From Mycosarcoma maydis (Eukaryota > Basidiomycota > Ustilaginomycetes > Ustilaginales), in contig NC_026483.1 in the NCBI RefSeq assembly GCF_000328475.2, positions 682,001 to 746,000 on the forward strand: a stretch of DNA of 64,000 nt. Reading direction: 5' to 3'. A program made the translations under genes and the position numbers. Every line of letters starts with the position of its first letter. Position 1 is the stretch's first letter. The notes beneath the pieces are model-generated. The model was not told the origin of the DNA. It saw only the letters and a program-made list of their open reading frames with translations, and did no database searches. Below are positions 55,287 through 64,000 of the stretch, one piece after another.

Positions 55287-56537
55287 ATGTCGAGTGATAG
55301 AGATCTTTTTATCACCTATGGCGTTCTAATGGGCGGTGCCGTGGCACCTATCTACTTTGGATCGTTCGCATCGCTCAAGACGCCCAAGACCACTAGGGAT
55401 CTGTTGAAAGCTGCGCGCAAGAAGCGCAAGGCTGCAAAAGGTTCGGACGATTCCGACTCTGATAGCGACTCGGACTCGGATTCGGATTTGGACGATGATG
55501 ACACATTAGATCGAGTCACTTCGTCTGATGCCATTTGGTTCCCCATCATGGGCTCGGCGGTGCTTTTTGGCCTCTTCCTTGTCTTCAAGTACCTGAACAA
55601 GGAGTACGTCAACCTGCTCCTCAGCTTCTACTTTGGCTTCATCGGTTGTCTTGCTCTCAGTCAAGCACTAGTCTCAACCAGCCGCGCCATTGTAGGTCGC
55701 GAGTTGTGGAAGAAGCTACCCATCTTTCGACTCTATCTCGATCAGCGCGGTCAGGGTCGCCTTTTCAAGCTTTCCTTCACCCACGTTGACGTGGCGTTGA
55801 TCTTCGTGTCGGCCGTGCTGGTTGGCGTGTATCTGGTCACCAAGAGTTGGATCATCAGCAACTTACTCGCCCTTTCCTTGTCGCTCAATGCCATCGCGCT
55901 CATGTCGCTCGACTCGTTTCGCACGGGTGCCATCATGCTCGGTGGTCTGTTCGTATACGACATCTTTTGGGTGTTTGCTACTCCTGTCATGGTTTCGGTC
56001 GCACGCAACTTTGACGCTCCCATCAAAATCGTTTGGCCCAGAAACATGCTCCAAGTTTTGTTGGCGCTCCAAGCTCGCGAGCCGCAACCCAAGCTGCAAT
56101 TCAGCATGCTTGGATTGGGCGACATTGTGATCCCGGGTATCTTTGTTGCACTTGCCCTTCGTTACGACCAGCTCGTGGCTAGCGAGGCCAAGCCTTCTTT
56201 GGGCTTCACCAAGTCATACACTCGCTTTGACAAGCCCTACTTCAAAGCAACTCTGGCTGCGTACGTGGCGGGGCTTGCTACCACCATGGGAGTGATGCAC
56301 TTCTTCCAGGCGGCGCAACCCGCGCTGCTGTACTTGAGTCCTGCTTGTACTGGCGCCGTGTTCCTGACTGCTGCGCTTCGCGGCGAGTTCAAGGACGTAT
56401 GGAACTGGACAGATGGCGAGCAAGAGCAAGACAAAGGCAAGGAGCAGACCAAGTTCAACGACAGCAACGGCGCCAAGGAGCCAAAGCATGGCGTGAGACG
56501 GTCCAGTCGCCGAGCAATTTCCTCCAAAAAGGACTGA
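55287..56537 (+). CDS. Signal peptide peptidase (intramembrane aspartyl protease)
   Basis: The protein has 416 residues and about nine hydrophobic segments. It carries all three presenilin/SPP signatures: YD (224-225, in FVYDIFWVF), GLGD (276-279, in MLGLGDIVIPG) and QPAL (344-347), so both catalytic aspartates (225, 279) are present. SPP sits in the ER membrane and cuts signal peptides and tail-anchored proteins within the membrane; yeast Ypf1 is the homologue and works in ER quality control. A Ser-Asp run (about 53-72) between TM1 and TM2 is an insertion not typical of the family. The C-terminus is basic and ends in KKD, which is not a canonical KKXX signal. Confidence 0.95.
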   Translation: MSSDRDLFITYGVLMGGAVAPIYFGSFASLKTPKTTRDLLKAARKKRKAAKGSDDSDSDSDSDSDSDLDDDDTLDRVTSSDAIWFPIMGSAVLFGLFLVFKYLNKEYVNLLLSFYFGFIGCLALSQALVSTSRAIVGRELWKKLPIFRLYLDQRGQGRLFKLSFTHVDVALIFVSAVLVGVYLVTKSWIISNLLALSLSLNAIALMSLDSFRTGAIMLGGLFVYDIFWVFATPVMVSVARNFDAPIKIVWPRNMLQVLLALQAREPQPKLQFSMLGLGDIVIPGIFVALALRYDQLVASEAKPSLGFTKSYTRFDKPYFKATLAAYVAGLATTMGVMHFFQAAQPALLYLSPACTGAVFLTAALRGEFKDVWNWTDGEQEQDKGKEQTKFNDSNGAKEPKHGVRRSSRRAISSKKD

Positions 56538-57374
56538 GCTGTAATTTGTCATCTTTCCTCGATTGTCCACTAACATGGCCTGACTAGAATCGTGCCATCA
56601 TCCCTCCGCCACTGTGGAGAGCGGAGTCAATGAGAACATATCGGAGCTCCGACTCCTGCTGTCACCAATGTACTGTGCCATTTCAACTTCAAGGAGAGGT
56701 TTCTTCTCCGAATGGGCGTAGGCATCAAGAATGTGTAAGGCCGGGGCCGCTTCAATGGATGGCAGGCTCGAGTAGAGGATCTACCAATCGTGAATAGTTA
56801 CTTGAAAGTTTCGGGTATTTGCTGATACGGCCGTTGTTTTTAGCCTTGCATTCGTGATTTAGTGCCTATGGGAAGCGCTCAAAACATTGAGAGCCTGGTA
56901 CGGCGGCAAAGGCGGCTCAACGAACGAAACACAAGGTGGCCAGATTGTAAAAAGTTCATCCACACCGCCGGGCTGTGAGCATCTCAAACTCCCCGTTCCA
57001 GCAATCACATGGGCGCAAAGGTGGTTCTGAGCTCAACTATCATGCATGCTAATGTCTTCTGCTATAGCTCTTGGTCGTTCGCTTGATATCGTCAATCAAT
57101 CACATGGCAACATCTCATGGTCATGGCTGACAGGTTTGGACAAGTACGGTGTTACCAGTAAAAAATGCACCGGGCTTCTTTGGACGTCGGAAGCGCGCGA
57201 CTGCAATTGCTTAAATGCGCCGAGCCAAGCCGTGAGGTCAGCCAAGGGTGCAGCAAGCCAGCATCCACACTGGTGACTACTGCGACTCAGGACAGGACTG
57301 CTCAAGTCACGAGTGCTCTCTGGATACTCGGATGCGCGTCTGCTTGCTGACGCCGTCCCACAGGTTGAGGCGCC

Positions 57375-57392
57375 TTTTTTTTTTTTTTTTTT
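57375..57392. repeat. Poly-T tract (18 nt)
   Basis: Eighteen consecutive T, intergenic. Confidence 0.95.
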
Positions 57393-57904
57393 GTCCTCTT
57401 TTGAGGGGGATCCTGCCTTTCCCTGACGGGCAGGCTCTCGGCCTATCGTACTTGCTTGGCGTTTTTATTTTCTCATTGGTCACAATCATGAATTTGGATT
57501 CACGATTTGTGGGTGACAGAGCGCTGTGTTGACAAGTTCGGGCATCGACCGATGAGTGTTATAAATTGCTTTTTTAGAGCTTGGCTTCGGTCTCGGCACA
57601 TCACAGACCCGTCGTAACTTATTCGTGATTAGTACCTGCTTCGTCTGCACGTCGTGATGTTGAACTTGGCGCCGGCATCGCAGAGCAGCTAAGTTGACCT
57701 AACTTAGCTACTCGACAGCATTCGTGATTGCTCAGATACAGCTCGCTGCGTCTTGGAAATATCGGACGCTTTCGTCACATCAAGCCGGCCAGTAACAATC
57801 ACCCTCCGTTCACGTTCGCGTCCACAGTCACTCGCCACGATTGCTCAGAGTTTGGGCCTGCTGCGGCTTACTGCAACCTCCACGCGGTCGGCGGCCTTGC
57901 TGCT

Positions 57905-57933
57905 GTCTCTCTCTCTCTCTCACACACACACAC
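57905..57933. repeat. (TC)n(CA)n microsatellite
   Basis: About eight TC units run directly into six CA units. The tract lies in the pyrimidine-rich leader of the downstream ferric reductase gene. Confidence 0.9.
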
Positions 57934-58513
57934 CTCTCACCATTCTGCCAGGAGCATAGTCGTGTGTACCAATCCCGATTTTCCTTACAACCGTCCTTCG
58001 GTACGACCGTCTCGTTCACGTCTCGCTACGCCCCCTTCCAGTGTCGCCGTCATCATCATTTTCCCTCGGTTCCGCCATCCCTCCTCGACTCACGCCGTCC
58101 TCATCCTTGTCGCTAAACGTCTTGCGCACAGCCTCTTGCCCTCACATTCGTTTGAATTCGCTTTCTCCGCATCATTGTCGTGCGCCGACTAGCACCTCGC
58201 TCTCGCCGTATCGTATCGGATCGCAAGCTGTCAGCAGCCTCGCACCATCTCTTGACTGAGCCTCAGTCAAGCACGGTCATCGTCCAACTTGTACCGCCCA
58301 TTGCACAGATTTCTTTTGCAACCTATCATTGCAGCGTACCTGGCCGCAAAGCTGGGCTCAATCCTCGTGGACATGAAGTAATCCTAAGCCTTTCAACTGC
58401 ACGATCTAACGCTCACTTCACAACGTTCCGAGACCGCCCTTGACCTGGCTACATCCAATCACTTGAAGTTCCTCACATCCCTTGTTGCAGCGGACATCGC
58501 GTCGCACCTTACC

Positions 58514-61500
58514 ATGTCATCCTACTCTCCCGGCGTCAGCTCGTCGGGTGGAGCCTATTCACCCGGTGTCGGCTCTGGCTCTGGCTCTGACTCGAGCAGT
58601 GGATGTTCTGGCTCTTGCTTCGATCCCAATCAGCTCAAGTACCAATACTTGCAGGGTTACTTCACTGCACACATGCTTCCGCCTTCGTCCTACCGCTACG
58701 TCTACCTCTTATGGTTTGTCACTATCGTCGTCTGCCTTGTACTCGGCAGCTTCCATATGCTCGGCATCGGCGACAGGTCCTACATTGGCGCTCTGTGGAA
58801 GCGATGGGCCACCAAAAACCGCGTATACAAGCTTGGAAAGCGCGTCGACATCCACGGCAACTTCATCCAAAAGGACGCCAACGGCAACAGCCGCGCTTAC
58901 GCTCCGCTAGCACGTCGCCGCATCTTCACCTTTCCGAGCTTCGGACGAATCGTTCTCCTCTTCTTCATGCTTGCTGTGCCCATCGTCCTGACGCTCGTCG
59001 GCGCCGATTACATCGGTCCAAACGTGGGCGTCTTCGACTTTTCGCAAAGTTGGCCCTCACAGACCACCAACATGGCCGGTCTATCTCGTCGAGCCATGCA
59101 CACGCTGCACAAACGCGTGCAATGGGGACAGGGAAACTACCCCTCCGTCACCACCTATCCACCCTACCTCACTTTGCCCTACCACACCTGGTGGACCCAG
59201 GGCGATCGAACGGGTGATATCACCATGGGCCTGGTGCCCATCGTTCTCATCCTGGCGCTCAAGCAGGTGCCCTTTGCGCTCCTCTCAACGCGCTTCTTTG
59301 GCGGCTATGCTTTCGATCGGCTTTCCTTCCTTCACAAGTGGGGCGGCAGGATCATCTGGCTCTTTGGCACTGCACATCTCGTCACATGGTGCATCCAGCT
59401 CAACAAGGATACCCGTATCGGCGAACCTGTTTGGTCCTTTGTCTTTATGTGGACCAAATTTCGCTGGGGCTGGGTTTCGTACGGATTTCTCACCGCCATG
59501 ATCATTCTGTCCATTGGCCCCATCCGCAATCGCTTCTACGAATGGTTCTACATTGCGCACGTCGTCACCGTGGCCGGCTTCATCATCACCGCTATGCTTC
59601 ACCATCCGCCACTGGCACAGTGGATGTACATCCCACTCGCCTGGTGGGTAGCAGAGCGGCTCACCAGAGCCTTCAAAGTGGCCTGGATCAATGGCCTCGG
59701 TTTTGCTGGTCGCAAACCTCAATTTGCCATCGCACCCAAACCTCAAACGCCCTATTCCCACCTCAGCGCGGGGTCGGACGCGCCTCAGCGCCATGTATAC
59801 CGTCCATATCCATCTCCATATCCATCTCCATCTCCATCTCCATCTCCATCTCCATCTCCGTCGCCGCAGCATCAGCAGCTCCGCAACAACTACCGCGATC
59901 GATCCTTTGGCTCCCGCCGTCAGTACATGGACCAAACCCACGGTCTTGGCTCGCACGCCCCTGTCACCAGACCACCGACGGGTTCAAATCGCGGTCCCGG
60001 TACTGTCGCGAGCTCCGCTTCTTCGCAAAAGCACGTGTATATGTCGCGTCTCAGTTCCGAATACGAACACACGTTGATAGGCTCCACCTCAGATAACGAA
60101 CCTCGAAAAATGTCAAGTCCCCCCATTGGCGTAGAAGCGCAGGGACCTTTAACTACGGGAGCTACACACCCTCTGGATGGGCGCGATGATTCAAGTTCCG
60201 AAAGCAAGCATGTCGCCCTGGAGAGAAGAGCGACCCGTGTCAGTGCTCGGTACGACCCAGTCAACGACCTGATCCAGGACTATATCCCCTCACACATGTC
60301 CAATGCGGACGTCTACCCTCCGCAGCCCACAGAAGCCCTTCCACCTCTCCCGTTACAGTACGCGAAACAGCCGAGCACCGACACCAAGCACTCACTGTCA
60401 GACTTTGCCGAGTCTCAACGACCTCCTACAGCACCAGGCTCAGAATTGGTACCTATGGCAAGCAGACGATGGCAGACTGAATCGTACGCGGTATCTTCGA
60501 CGAGTCCTTCCAATTTTAGTGCTAGGTCCAACTCGGTCCCGCGTCAGCTCAAGCCACGGCCTGCCATGTCCGCCGATGTCGCTGCCGTCATTCGACCGGG
60601 TTTTGCCTTTGTTCAGCTGCTGCCCGGTAAGACGTTGCGTCTGACGCTGCGAACGCCCAACAAAATGTCTTGGAAGCCAGGGCAATGGGTCTATCTCAAC
60701 GTTCCCAGCGTCCGCTTCTGGGAGTCACACCCTTTCACAATTGCCTCCGCGCATGATGCCGATTTTCCTGTCGCCACCGAATTCGTTGATGACGACGCCG
60801 AAAAGGGCCTAGCCCACACAGAAAAGGTCAAGGGCGAGGAGCGCACCATGGTTCTGCTCGTTCGATGCCGACATGGCTTCACCCGTCACCTCTGGAATTT
60901 TGTCGCCAAGAAGCGTCAGTCGCAGATCCAAGCTGCTGCCGATGCTCAGCACGGCGCATATATGTATGGGATTCCGGGCACATCGATGGTGCCAATCCTC
61001 GGCAAGGACACTACTGGTGTCCACATCCGTGCTATCGTCGATGGCCCCTACGGCTCGGCAGATCGTACGCATTGGGGCATTCACTCGACCATTGTCATTG
61101 TATGCGGTGGATCGGGTGTCAGCTTTGGCATGTCTGTTCTCGAGCATCTCTGCGCATGCATGGTCGGTTCGATGAAGTTTGGCAAGGGAGGTAAAGGAGG
61201 GAAGAAATTCCTCACTGAGCGTGTTCGCTTTGTGTGGATCATGCGCGAGTTTTCGCATTTGCAATGGGTTGCGGCTGCGCTCCGCAGATGCATAGAGATG
61301 GTGCCTCCAGAGCTCCTGCAAGTCGACCTGTTTGTGACGCATTTCAACCATCTTTCGGCATTGCCCAACGGCCCGAGGGGTCGATCCGCCGGAGCACGAA
61401 GTCATCATGGTGGACACAAGTCGGAGTCTGACGGTCCTAGCTACGATACCTTGGCAGGTGGAAATGGCGGTGCTTTTTTGAGCGAAGATGCAAAGTACTC

Positions 61501-62632
61501 GAGGAATGCCCGCTTTACAGAGGGACCCGAGCAGGACGAGTACGACATCACCGCATATGATCTCACCCACTTCGATGGCGAAGACCAGAGTGCACCTACG
61601 GCCATGGAAGAAGAGATGAACAAGCGGATTCGATCGGAAGGAAAGCTACGCCGTGCAAAGACACGACGCAACACGGTCAAGCGCAAAGGCGGTCGTGGTA
61701 CCAAAATGGCCGACGCTGAATTGAATCGGGACGAGCAGGTGCTCGAGTCGCAAAGAGCCATGTACGAAGAGCACGATGATAGTCTCAGGCAACAGCCTTA
61801 CGAGCCGGAGCGCCGACCTGCGGATGGGTCATGGACATCTGTCCAGGCGCAAGGCGCACTTGGCTCAGGAAACAACGGCGTGCTCGAGCAGGATCTTGGC
61901 GATTCGGGAGGCAGGCTGCTGAGCAGCAACAGCTTTGTACAACCCGGATGGCCGCCCGAGCGACGAGACCGACACGCGTTTGGAAGTAACGAGAGGCGGC
62001 ATAACTCTCCTCCCAACTCGGCCGGCCTTCTTTTGCCACACGGCACGATGGATTCGAGTGTCGGACCGCTGTCTGCTTATATCTCACCAAGTCCGTCTCG
62101 CCCGGGATCTCCGCACAACGAGCTACTCCCGCCGCCTCCCTTCGATTCAGGTTCACGAGCTAGCACTCCACGCTTGCCACCGTCACCTCTCACCACACCG
62201 TACGGCAGCGAGTATCCGCTCCGCTCAGATTTCCGCACCCCTGAGGATACAGAAGATAGCCGCCGTAGAGGCATCATGAGGGGCCATGCTGGTTCGTCTA
62301 CGTTGAACCTGCTCAACACCGGGGTTGCATCGGCTGCCTCGCCGAAGTCGCCACTGGACGATGCACCGATCGATTTGGATGCTGAGGAAGACCTCGATCT
62401 GCGCGTGGTTGCCGAGCTTGCTCAGCCTGGTCATCCCAAATTGGATCGTATTATCCGGCAAGAGGTCGAAGCAAGTCAAGGAAGAACGCTCGTTGCAGGT
62501 TGTGGACCGAAATCGCTCGACATTGTGCTTCGAAGCATTGTCAGCAAGCACATCGATGCGTCAAAGGTTCGCCGCGGTGACACGCGGGGCATTGTCAATG
62601 TCGTCAGCGAATGCTTCGAATGGGGTGGCTGA
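58514..62632 (+). CDS. Ferric reductase-like flavocytochrome with very long disordered inserts
   Basis: The protein has 1372 residues from the first in-frame ATG; usual fungal ferric reductases have about 600-750. The membrane core (about 50-400) contains two bis-heme histidine pairs, His274/His288 and His349/His363, each H-x13-H. HPFTIAS (739-745) is the FAD-binding motif, and VIVCGGSGVSFG near 865 the NAD(P)H-binding motif. VAGCGPKSLD near 1330 is the conserved C-terminal end. Two large insertions interrupt the flavoprotein half: about 420-690, starting with a Pro-Ser repeat encoded by a CCATCT microsatellite (59812-59860), and about 960-1310, highly charged. The family reduces extracellular Fe(III) or Cu(II) with cytosolic NADPH across the plasma membrane. 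A NADPH oxidase is less likely. There is no iron-uptake neighbour in the window. Confidence 0.88.
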   Translation: MSSYSPGVSSSGGAYSPGVGSGSGSDSSSGCSGSCFDPNQLKYQYLQGYFTAHMLPPSSYRYVYLLWFVTIVVCLVLGSFHMLGIGDRSYIGALWKRWATKNRVYKLGKRVDIHGNFIQKDANGNSRAYAPLARRRIFTFPSFGRIVLLFFMLAVPIVLTLVGADYIGPNVGVFDFSQSWPSQTTNMAGLSRRAMHTLHKRVQWGQGNYPSVTTYPPYLTLPYHTWWTQGDRTGDITMGLVPIVLILALKQVPFALLSTRFFGGYAFDRLSFLHKWGGRIIWLFGTAHLVTWCIQLNKDTRIGEPVWSFVFMWTKFRWGWVSYGFLTAMIILSIGPIRNRFYEWFYIAHVVTVAGFIITAMLHHPPLAQWMYIPLAWWVAERLTRAFKVAWINGLGFAGRKPQFAIAPKPQTPYSHLSAGSDAPQRHVYRPYPSPYPSPSPSPSPSPSPSPQHQQLRNNYRDRSFGSRRQYMDQTHGLGSHAPVTRPPTGSNRGPGTVASSASSQKHVYMSRLSSEYEHTLIGSTSDNEPRKMSSPPIGVEAQGPLTTGATHPLDGRDDSSSESKHVALERRATRVSARYDPVNDLIQDYIPSHMSNADVYPPQPTEALPPLPLQYAKQPSTDTKHSLSDFAESQRPPTAPGSELVPMASRRWQTESYAVSSTSPSNFSARSNSVPRQLKPRPAMSADVAAVIRPGFAFVQLLPGKTLRLTLRTPNKMSWKPGQWVYLNVPSVRFWESHPFTIASAHDADFPVATEFVDDDAEKGLAHTEKVKGEERTMVLLVRCRHGFTRHLWNFVAKKRQSQIQAAADAQHGAYMYGIPGTSMVPILGKDTTGVHIRAIVDGPYGSADRTHWGIHSTIVIVCGGSGVSFGMSVLEHLCACMVGSMKFGKGGKGGKKFLTERVRFVWIMREFSHLQWVAAALRRCIEMVPPELLQVDLFVTHFNHLSALPNGPRGRSAGARSHHGGHKSESDGPSYDTLAGGNGGAFLSEDAKYSRNARFTEGPEQDEYDITAYDLTHFDGEDQSAPTAMEEEMNKRIRSEGKLRRAKTRRNTVKRKGGRGTKMADAELNRDEQVLESQRAMYEEHDDSLRQQPYEPERRPADGSWTSVQAQGALGSGNNGVLEQDLGDSGGRLLSSNSFVQPGWPPERRDRHAFGSNERRHNSPPNSAGLLLPHGTMDSSVGPLSAYISPSPSRPGSPHNELLPPPPFDSGSRASTPRLPPSPLTTPYGSEYPLRSDFRTPEDTEDSRRRGIMRGHAGSSTLNLLNTGVASAASPKSPLDDAPIDLDAEEDLDLRVVAELAQPGHPKLDRIIRQEVEASQGRTLVAGCGPKSLDIVLRSIVSKHIDASKVRRGDTRGIVNVVSECFEWGG

Positions 62633-62889
62633 GCGCTGCTCGAGCACTCTACTCGCAGGGTGCCACGTGCCCCATCAGCACGTAATAGCTCTTTGTTGTG
62701 AGACCGTGTCATTGCTACGTCTCTCTTTTTAATTGAGCTGTTCATTTACCAGCACCATCGGACAATCACGAATGTCGCAAGACACCACATTTTCATAACT
62801 GTTTTCATAACTGGAATACTGATTTCTCGTGTGTGGTTCACTGATAAAAGCATGATTTTGTACAAAGAGTGGGTGGCTCTTGTCCGAGG

Positions 62890-64000
62890 TCAGAAGACGA
62901 AGTCGGTAAACGTGCGCAGAAGGGTGTTAAGGGAGCTGCCAAAGAACAAAGCGATGACGGTGCTGGTGAAGATGATGTTGGTATAGACGAAAGAGAAGTC
63001 GGGGGTTGGCAAGTGGAGGAGGCTTGGGGGGGAGTAGATTCGGGGATGAGATTTGGAGGGGATGATGGGGATCGAAGAAGATGGAGGTGGGGATAAGGAG
63101 GGGAAGAGATTGAGGAGAGATGTGTAGAGGTCTGATCGAGGAGGAGGGATACGGTTGGCAGGGTGTCGAGGCCGGTGGCGAGTGAGCGAGTCTCTTGGAT
63201 CCAGAGGCATCAACGGGATTACGATGGCAGGATTTAGATCGAAGCCTCGATGTGCATCTGGCGGATGCTGGCTATACGGTACGAAGGACTTCTTTAATTC
63301 GAGCGTGAATACTACCGTGCTACTTGCCGGGATCCTTACCACAGCCTCGATCACAAATGGACTTGTTCCACCACGTCTACTCGTCGTCGGTTGATACGTG
63401 ATATGCTCCACTGGATCTTGGTAATCCGCTACGCTCCGCAGTAGCTCATCCGCCGAAGCTGCCGACGGAAGCAACTCGATCGAGTGTCGCAGAGTATGCA
63501 GATATGGCGATACGAAATATCCCAGCGTCTCATACCACAACACTCGCTGTGCTAGCCTTGCATCAGTATTGGTCAGAGTCACCTGCAACGTGCTTCGCTC
63601 TTGACCAGAGCCGATGAGCGTCCGTTCGACGTGTACCACCTGGTTCACTGCCCCTCCACCGACGTTGGTGCGATTGTTAGTGGAAGGGTAGGTGAATCTC
63701 GTTTCGTGTGGCCAGCTCATCTTGACATCCAGCCCGCTAAACCCTCGATCCTTGCTGACGGACGAGAGGTCGTACAGATACTCGCCGTCAACCGAATCCA
63801 AATAGTGCGCCCACCGCTTGTGCAGCCTCTGCTCGTACTCGTTCCTCTCGTTTTCTGTCTCGAACGCCAACAATCCGGAAGACGCCAATTCGTCCGTTAC
63901 TTCATCCTGCTCTTCCAGAACAGGCAAGAAGTGGTAACCGTTTCGTTTTCCAATTTTGGCGCCGTGTGAGGTGTCACAGTGATGCTCATCTCCAGGTTTA
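62890..64000 (-). CDS. gpi16: GPI transamidase subunit Gpi16/PIG-T (5' end outside window)
   Basis: The frame is open to the right edge, so about 370 C-terminal residues are visible. LQVTLTNTDARLAQRVLWYETLGYF is broken here by no stop, and YLHTL, KKSFVPYSQHPPDAHRGFD and LPTPDFSFVYTNIIF are hallmarks of Gpi16/PIG-T. A C-terminal transmembrane segment (about the last 35 residues) places it in the ER membrane. It is a core, lumen-facing subunit of the complex that attaches GPI anchors to cell-wall and surface proteins and is normally disulfide-linked to the catalytic subunit Gpi8. The N-terminal half with its signal peptide must lie beyond 64000. Confidence 0.9.
   Translation of the reverse strand, partial: KPGDEHHCDTSHGAKIGKRNGYHFLPVLEEQDEVTDELASSGLLAFETENERNEYEQRLHKRWAHYLDSVDGEYLYDLSSVSKDRGFSGLDVKMSWPHETRFTYPSTNNRTNVGGGAVNQVVHVERTLIGSGQERSTLQVTLTNTDARLAQRVLWYETLGYFVSPYLHTLRHSIELLPSAASADELLRSVADYQDPVEHITYQPTTSRRGGTSPFVIEAVVRIPASSTVVFTLELKKSFVPYSQHPPDAHRGFDLNPAIVIPLMPLDPRDSLTRHRPRHPANRIPPPRSDLYTSLLNLFPSLSPPPSSSIPIIPSKSHPRIYSPPSLLHLPTPDFSFVYTNIIFTSTVIALFFGSSLNTLLRTFTDFVF

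Larger units (their letters stand above)
56538..58513. other. Spacer and long leader of the ferric reductase gene
   Basis: It carries spacer motifs near 56788, 56850, 57497, 57622 and 57720, an 18-nt T tract (57375-57392) and a TC/CA microsatellite (57905-57933). From about 57850 to the start codon the DNA is pyrimidine-rich and probably transcribed as leader. No coding frame is convincing. Confidence 0.55.

Noticed and set aside
1..64000. CRISPR arrays, insertion sequences, rRNA genes or retroelements
   Set aside because: No array of spaced repeats, no transposase or reverse transcriptase domain and no rRNA stretch was seen; the window is ordinary fungal nuclear DNA.

Overview
The window is nuclear DNA of a smut fungus, most likely Ustilago maydis or a very close relative. 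The evidence is as follows. Genes are moderately GC-rich, mostly intronless and separated by long spacers, and few introns carry GTAAGT/GTATGT-type donors. The protein set is typically basidiomycete. A MATA-type HMG-box regulator sits at the left, with two perfect ACAAAGGGA pheromone-response elements upstream, which is the signature of prf1. A short TCACGA-centred near-palindrome (AATCACGAAT, ATTCACGATT and variants) is scattered through the spacers. From memory and not verified, prf1 and the smut GH25 lysozyme carry U. maydis locus numbers 02713 and 02727; the number of genes I count between the two (13) fits that.

Layout, left to right. 1-3522 is a gene-free regulatory region. Next come prf1 (+), 40S ribosomal protein S4 (+, with a start codon apparently split by an intron), a peroxisomal-class 3-ketoacyl-CoA thiolase (+) and a very acidic DUF2420-like protein (+). 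A 6.4 kb gene-free stretch follows, with a tandem duplication, an AT-rich block and a pyrimidine-rich leader. It ends at a Con7-like C2H2 regulator (+). A 100-N assembly gap at 22317-22416 cuts the 3' end of a cystathionine gamma-synthase-like gene (-). Then come a PIF1 helicase (-), a Caj1/Djp1-like J protein (+), a class I glutamine amidotransferase-like protein (+), a KpsF/GutQ-type sugar-phosphate isomerase (-), an MFS DHA1 transporter (+) and a YTH m6A reader (+).

Next is a single uninterrupted reading frame (-) that joins a TBC Rab-GAP to a complete Uba4/MOCS3 E1-sulfurtransferase. It is divergent from a TFIIIC zinc-finger subunit (+). The right part holds a secreted GH25 lysozyme (+, one intron), a Ydj1-type farnesylated J protein (-, one intron), a signal peptide peptidase (+), a very long bis-heme ferric reductase (+) and the 3' part of GPI transamidase subunit Gpi16/PIG-T (-), which runs off the window.

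The genes do not form one pathway; this is an ordinary fungal chromosome arm. Links worth noting are two developmental-type regulators (prf1 and the Con7-like factor) behind long upstream regions, two J proteins, and two ER-membrane proteins (SPP, Gpi16). The strongest candidate for something unusual is the TBC-Uba4 fusion frame. Other leads are the split start codon of rps4, the thiolase without a clear peroxisomal signal, the KpsF-type isomerase with a Cys-containing insert, and the spacer-restricted palindrome family.
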